From Clostridia bacterium (GTDB taxonomy: Bacteria > Bacillota > Clostridia > Oscillospirales > Acutalibacteraceae), in assembly GCA_017473165.1 (NCBI GenBank), contig JAFUNA010000026.1, positions 62,001 through 126,000 on the forward strand: 64,000 bases of DNA. The letters are read 5' to 3'. Position 1 is the first letter of the stretch. Each line of letters starts with the position of its first letter. Shown piece after piece: positions 60,687-64,000 of this stretch. The position numbers and the translations under genes are program-made. The notes under the pieces are model-generated. The model did no database searches, had not been told where the DNA came from, and worked only from the letters and a program-made list of their open reading frames with translations.

Positions 60687-62132
60687 ATGAAAAGAATTAT
60701 CAGTATTTTGCTTGCACTTTCCATAATCCTTGGCTTGTGTGTTCCTGCATTTGCAACAGAAAAAGAAGAAGAATGCAACGGGCTCCCCGTAATTATTGTC
60801 AGGGGTATGGATTTTGCGGGTCTTTATCATGACTACGGAACTGAAAATCAACGCAGTGTCCTTGAAGTTGATGCGGGCGAAATTGTTAAAACAGTTTTTG
60901 CAGCTCTCGGTAAGCTTGTTTTTACATTCAGCGTTGATTCTGCCATGGATGTTGTCCTTGATTACGCTTACAGCCTGCTTGAAGGCTTTTCTCTTGATAA
61001 CCAAGGCAAATCCGTTTATGACCTCGGTCAGCCCAAATATCCTTTAAGTGCCGATAATTATGAAGAGCTTCTTCCCGGAACGGAATTTGAAATGGGAATG
61101 GTTCGAAGATGTATTGAAGAATTCGGAAACGGTCATACTTATTATATTAATTATGACTGGAGGCTTAATCCTTTTGATGTTGCCGATGAAATCAATGCTG
61201 CGGTTCAGACTGCGATAAAAACAACGGGTCATGATAAGGTTAATATTGTCTGTGCAAGCATGGGCGGAATCATGACTATGGCATATCTCAACGAGTACGG
61301 ATATAAAAACGTTAACCGCTGTCTGTTTATGTCATCAACCTTCTGCGGAGCACAGATTGCATCTGATTTGCTTACGGGTAAAATTGAAATTACCGCAGAA
61401 AATCTTTTTAATACGGTTATGAATCTTGTTGCCGACAATAAAATTCTTTCGTTCCTTATTGATGAATTGAATGATTTCGGAATTTTCCATCTGCTCACAA
61501 AGGTTACCGATTTTATTGTTGAAAACTACGCAGATGATATTTATGAGAGAGTTATCAATCCGATTTTCGGACATACGCTTACTCTCTGGGGGCTTTGCCA
61601 GCAAGAGGATTATGATGAAGCGGTTAAGTTTATGTTTGGCGACAAACTTGAAGAAAACGCTGAATTTATAAAAACAACCGATAAGCTTCAGAAAATGATG
61701 TCTGAAAAAGAAGAATTTCTCAATAAAATGATTGATGACGGAGTTGAGATTGCAATTACCGCTCATTACAACGCACCGCTTGTTCCCGTTTACAAGAGTG
61801 CCTCCTTTAACGGTGACGGAATTCTTGAAACATATCAGATGTCGGGCTACGCAACCGTTGCAAACTACGGAGAAACTCTCGGCGATGATTATGTTGCAAA
61901 GAATCCCGAATACCTTTCGCCCGACAAAGTTGTTGACCTTTCAACTGCACTTTTCCCCGAATATACATACATTATAAAGAATGCACCTCATGTCGGCTGC
62001 TCATACGGTACTGATTACAGCGATTTTCTCGTATGGCTTCTTACTTATGACGGAGAGTTTTATGCCGGTGCATCCGAAAAATATCCGCAGTTTATGATAT
62101 CCGACTCTTCACAGTCATTAAAACCTTTCTGA
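60687..62132 (+). CDS. Secreted alpha/beta hydrolase, LCAT/lipase-like
   Basis: A 481-residue protein with an N-terminal signal peptide (MKRIISILLALSIILGLCV). The nucleophile elbow is VNIVCASMGGIMTMAYL, a Cys-Ala-Ser-Met-Gly-Gly variant of the usual Gly-x-Ser-x-Gly, and a late His in KNAPHVGCSYG may complete the triad. Middle parts resemble LCAT/PAF-acetylhydrolase or lysophospholipase-like proteins (YYINYDWRLNPFDVADEI). It probably hydrolyses an extracellular ester. The downstream terminator is shared with the converging phosphatase gene. Substrate unknown; the signal and triad are visible, the class is inferred. Confidence 0.75.
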   Translation: MKRIISILLALSIILGLCVPAFATEKEEECNGLPVIIVRGMDFAGLYHDYGTENQRSVLEVDAGEIVKTVFAALGKLVFTFSVDSAMDVVLDYAYSLLEGFSLDNQGKSVYDLGQPKYPLSADNYEELLPGTEFEMGMVRRCIEEFGNGHTYYINYDWRLNPFDVADEINAAVQTAIKTTGHDKVNIVCASMGGIMTMAYLNEYGYKNVNRCLFMSSTFCGAQIASDLLTGKIEITAENLFNTVMNLVADNKILSFLIDELNDFGIFHLLTKVTDFIVENYADDIYERVINPIFGHTLTLWGLCQQEDYDEAVKFMFGDKLEENAEFIKTTDKLQKMMSEKEEFLNKMIDDGVEIAITAHYNAPLVPVYKSASFNGDGILETYQMSGYATVANYGETLGDDYVAKNPEYLSPDKVVDLSTALFPEYTYIIKNAPHVGCSYGTDYSDFLVWLLTYDGEFYAGASEKYPQFMISDSSQSLKPF

Positions 62133-62170
62133 AAAAAATCTCCTGCCTCAAAAGCAGGAGATTTGTTCTT
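62132..62170. terminator. Shared terminator between converging genes
   Basis: An 11-bp stem AAATCTCCTGC/GCAGGAGATTT (62136-62146 with 62154-62164). T-rich flanks on both strands let it end transcription of the lipase-like and the histidine phosphatase genes. Confidence 0.88.
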
Positions 62171-62853
62171 TATTTAAGATGTGCGGTGCTGTTTATGTAT
62201 TTGAAAACAATATCGCCGTATTTGTTTGTTCCTTCTTTGTAGAATATAACTTTTGTAATGCCCGTGTTGTTGATGTCGATGTCAAAAACAGGACATTTAT
62301 CTTTAAAGCCCATAATCCAAAATATTACAATGGTCAGAAACGCCGCATGGCTTACAACAGCAACCTTTTCGCCGCTGCAGTGGTGAGATAAAAGATATTT
62401 AACAGTTTCTTCAGCTCTGGCAAAAAGCTCGTCTTCGTTGCTGAATTGACTGTAGCAGACAAGGGGTTTTGAGGTGTCTACATCCTTTGCAACAATCGCA
62501 TTGTTCCGAAATTCACGGATTTCGGCTATATCCGCACCCTCGTATTCAGGCTTAACTCCTACCTCTGTGAGCAACGGAAGAATATTAAGTTCCTTTTCTG
62601 TGAGCTGTTTTTTCAAAATTTCCGTAGCGGTCTGAACAGCTCTCAACAGCCCGCTTGAATAAACATAATCAAAATCCGTTTCCTTAAGGAAATCACCGGC
62701 ATCAGCTGCCTGCATGACTCCTTTTTCGGTGAGAAGCGGGTCATGTTTTTCTTTGAATGTCAGATTGTCACGACCGTAGCCTACATTTCCCATGCTTTCG
62801 CCGTGACGGATAAAATATAATTCAAGCTCAACAACAGGATTTTGTGTTTCCAT
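62170..62853 (-). CDS. Histidine phosphatase family protein
   Basis: A 227-residue branch-1 histidine phosphatase. The nucleophile motif is YFIRHGESMGN, followed by SSGLLRAVQTA with Arg and by KVAVVSHAAFLTIV with the second His. The acidic proton donor is likely in EVGVKPEYEG. Such enzymes dephosphorylate phosphoglycerate, sugar phosphates, RNA precursors or proteins. The substrate cannot be assigned. ATG 62853 has GGAGG upstream; a TTG two codons earlier is less likely. It has its own consensus promoter. Confidence 0.87.
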   Translation of the reverse strand: METQNPVVELELYFIRHGESMGNVGYGRDNLTFKEKHDPLLTEKGVMQAADAGDFLKETDFDYVYSSGLLRAVQTATEILKKQLTEKELNILPLLTEVGVKPEYEGADIAEIREFRNNAIVAKDVDTSKPLVCYSQFSNEDELFARAEETVKYLLSHHCSGEKVAVVSHAAFLTIVIFWIMGFKDKCPVFDIDINNTGITKVIFYKEGTNKYGDIVFKYINSTAHLK

Positions 62854-62879
62854 AAACAACCTCCGAATTATTTTGATTA

Positions 62880-62908
62880 ATTATATAATGATTTTGTTTT
62901 CATGTCAA
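62880..62908 (-). promoter_or_regulatory. Consensus promoter of the histidine phosphatase gene
   Basis: Minus strand: TTGACA (62903-62908), an exact 17-base spacer, TATAAT (62880-62885). This is the only perfect match to both consensus elements found in the window. Confidence 0.85.
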
Positions 62909-62922
62909 ATGTGATTGAATTC

Positions 62923-62950
62923 TTGACATCTGAGGAAATATCGCTAAAAT
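62923..62950 (+). promoter_or_regulatory. Promoter of thiN
   Basis: TTGACA (62923-62928), a 16-base spacer, TAAAAT (62945-62950). It is divergent from the histidine phosphatase promoter. Confidence 0.65.
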
Positions 62951-62973
62951 AAAATCTTGAAAGGATGATTGAT

Positions 62974-63594
62974 TTGAGCATTTGTTATGTTGTGGGTGCA
63001 GGGGAGTGCAAAAAACTTGATTTCATTCCTGAAAAGGACGATTTAATTATTGCAGCTGACGGCGGTCTTGAACATCTTGAAAAATGCGGAATAAAACCCG
63101 ATATAATTATCGGAGATTTTGACTCGCTTTGCAAAAATCCGCAGGGTGAAAACGTAATAAGACTTAAACCCGAAAAGGATATAACAGATATGGATGCTGC
63201 CGTAAAAGTCGGTATTGAAAAAGGCTATGATGAATTCAAACTCTACGGTGCACTTGGCGGACGTCTTGACCATTCTGTAGCCAACATTCAGCTTGCTGCT
63301 TCACTTGCAGAGAACAAGAAAAAAGTCGAAATTATCTCTGATGAAACGTATATCACAGCTGTTCATAACGGATATGTCGAGTTTGATAATGAATTCAAAG
63401 GCTATGTTTCCGTGTTTTCTCATTCGGATTTATGCACAGGCGTTTCAATTGAAGGTCTTAAATACGAGCTCGATAATTCCGAACTGAAAAACACATTCCC
63501 TCTCGGAGTCAGTAACGAGTTTATTAACAAAAAATCTAAAATAACCGTAAAAAACGGCACATTAATAATTATAATTGTTAGCGGTAATTCTTGA
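62974..63594 (+). CDS. thiN: Thiamine diphosphokinase
   Basis: A 206-residue kinase that makes thiamine diphosphate from thiamine and ATP. The family features are AADGGLEHLEKCGIKPD, IIGDFDSL, KDITDMDAAVK and GALGGRLDHSVANIQLA. The start is taken as TTG 62974 because AAAGG (62960-62964) lies nine bases upstream; the in-frame ATG at 62965 overlaps that site. Bacillus places thiN between rpe and spoVM; here it lies 54 kb away with its own promoter. Its product is the cofactor of the split transketolase in this window. Confidence 0.93.
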   Translation: MSICYVVGAGECKKLDFIPEKDDLIIAADGGLEHLEKCGIKPDIIIGDFDSLCKNPQGENVIRLKPEKDITDMDAAVKVGIEKGYDEFKLYGALGGRLDHSVANIQLAASLAENKKKVEIISDETYITAVHNGYVEFDNEFKGYVSVFSHSDLCTGVSIEGLKYELDNSELKNTFPLGVSNEFINKKSKITVKNGTLIIIIVSGNS

Positions 63595-63619
63595 CAATGT
63601 TATTTTAATGCGATAAAAT
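63591..63619 (+). promoter_or_regulatory. Promoter of the metallophosphatase gene
   Basis: TTGACA (63591-63596), a 17-base spacer, TAAAAT (63614-63619). The -35 overlaps the thiN stop codon. Confidence 0.75.
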
Positions 63620-63649
63620 ATGAATATTATTTTTGAAAGGAATGAAAAG

Positions 63650-64000
63650 ATGAAAAAGACATCCGAAAGACTGCTTTCCGTAATTCTCGCTGTTGTGATT
63701 ATGTTAACGGCAGTTGTACCTTCTTTTGCTTATTCAAGAGAGGAATTCTGGGAGAATCTGTGGAATGAAGAGTATAATAACGGCGTTGTGCTTTTCCCGG
63801 GAAGCGATAACAGCGAAATGAATGTTTCATGGTACTCCGAAACAGAAAGTACACCGAAGGTTCTTGTTACCGAAGAACTTGTTTTTGATAATGCAAAGGA
63901 ATTTACAGGTTATTCCGTTGCTGCACCCGACGGTGATTTTGCAAACAAGGTTACGATTACGGGACTTGAACCCGGCAAAACCTACAGATACAAATGTATC
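63650..64000 (+). CDS. Secreted purple-acid-phosphatase-like protein, N-terminal part
   Basis: A gene cut by the right edge; 117 codons are visible. A signal peptide (KKTSERLLSVILAVVIMLTA region ending near SFA) precedes a fibronectin-III-like domain with NSEMNVSWYSETESTPKVLV and VTITGLEPGKTYRYKC. That pattern is the N-terminal domain of purple acid phosphatases, whose metallophosphatase domain follows in known proteins but is not visible here. The ATG has GAAAGGA upstream and a promoter before it. An extracellular phosphate-scavenging role would fit its neighbours; only the N-terminal domain is seen. Confidence 0.7.
   Translation, partial: MKKTSERLLSVILAVVIMLTAVVPSFAYSREEFWENLWNEEYNNGVVLFPGSDNSEMNVSWYSETESTPKVLVTEELVFDNAKEFTGYSVAAPDGDFANKVTITGLEPGKTYRYKCI

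Noticed and set aside
1-64000. tRNA, rRNA, CRISPR, insertion sequence or prophage genes
   Set aside because: None recognised on either strand; no repeat-spacer arrays, transposase frames or phage structural genes were seen.

Overview
The window looks like chromosome from an anaerobic, probably spore-forming clostridium (Bacillota, Oscillospiraceae/Ruminococcaceae type). The grounds are a low-to-mid GC content, strong AAAGGA/GGAGG ribosome sites with several TTG starts, the Bacillota gene order priA-def-fmt-rsmB-rlmN-prpC-prkC-rsgA-spoVM, a ZTP riboswitch on fhs, and a mutS-mutL-miaA plus sepF-divIVA-lspA block. It is almost entirely ordinary coding sequence. I saw no tRNA, rRNA, insertion sequence, prophage or CRISPR array.

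Layout. 1-9.5 kb (+): the end of priA, then peptide deformylase, Met-tRNA formyltransferase, a membrane Zn protease, 16S and 23S rRNA methyltransferases, the PP2C phosphatase/PASTA kinase pair, the RsgA GTPase, a 48-aa membrane protein, a 29-aa SpoVM-like peptide and a DUF3842 protein. 9.5-10.1 kb: an ECF transporter S subunit with its own promoter and a structured leader. 10.2-15.2 kb (-): argF followed by one frame joining carbamoyl-phosphate synthase large subunit to a diaminopimelate epimerase domain, behind a promoter whose -10 lies inside an ArgR-type box. 15.4-19.5 kb (-): a cell-surface O-acylation cassette (SGNH, DUF4358 lipoprotein, MBOAT, DHHW). 19.6-22.7 kb (-): a GlpA-like dehydrogenase, an FAD/NAD oxidoreductase and a DUF1667 protein. 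22.8-24.8 kb (+): the ZTP riboswitch and fhs. 24.8-25.9 kb (-): a sirtuin and a frameshifted SUKH remnant.

26-47.8 kb (+): a ClpP-class protease, FtsK/SpoIIIE, a YgiQ radical-SAM protein, a ComEC-type MBL hydrolase with DUF3006, miaB, ylbF, mutS, mutL, miaA, an HlyD-like protein, yggS, sepF, divIVA, lspA, an RluD-type synthase, a HAD phosphatase and a two-gene transketolase. This region combines DNA repair, tRNA modification, cell division and envelope functions in tightly overlapping genes. 47.9-57.2 kb: an anchored propeller-like protein, a coiled-coil protein, a fumarase beta subunit with no alpha next to it, a phosphate transporter with a short DUF47-like partner, a SulP-like permease, a second anchored MBL protein, an acyl-CoA-synthetase-like enzyme and a cyclophilin. 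57.2-64 kb: exported or surface enzymes (PHP phosphoesterase, propeller protein, lipase-like hydrolase, start of a purple-acid-phosphatase-like protein), a GH43 enzyme, a histidine phosphatase and thiN, which in Bacillus sits next to spoVM.

The most unusual observations are the CarB-DapF fusion, whose epimerase domain lacks one of the two catalytic cysteines, and its ArgR-type operator. The tiny spoVM locus, the uncharacterised ECF leader RNA and the surface acylation cassette follow. Nothing here amounts to an obviously new multi-gene system.
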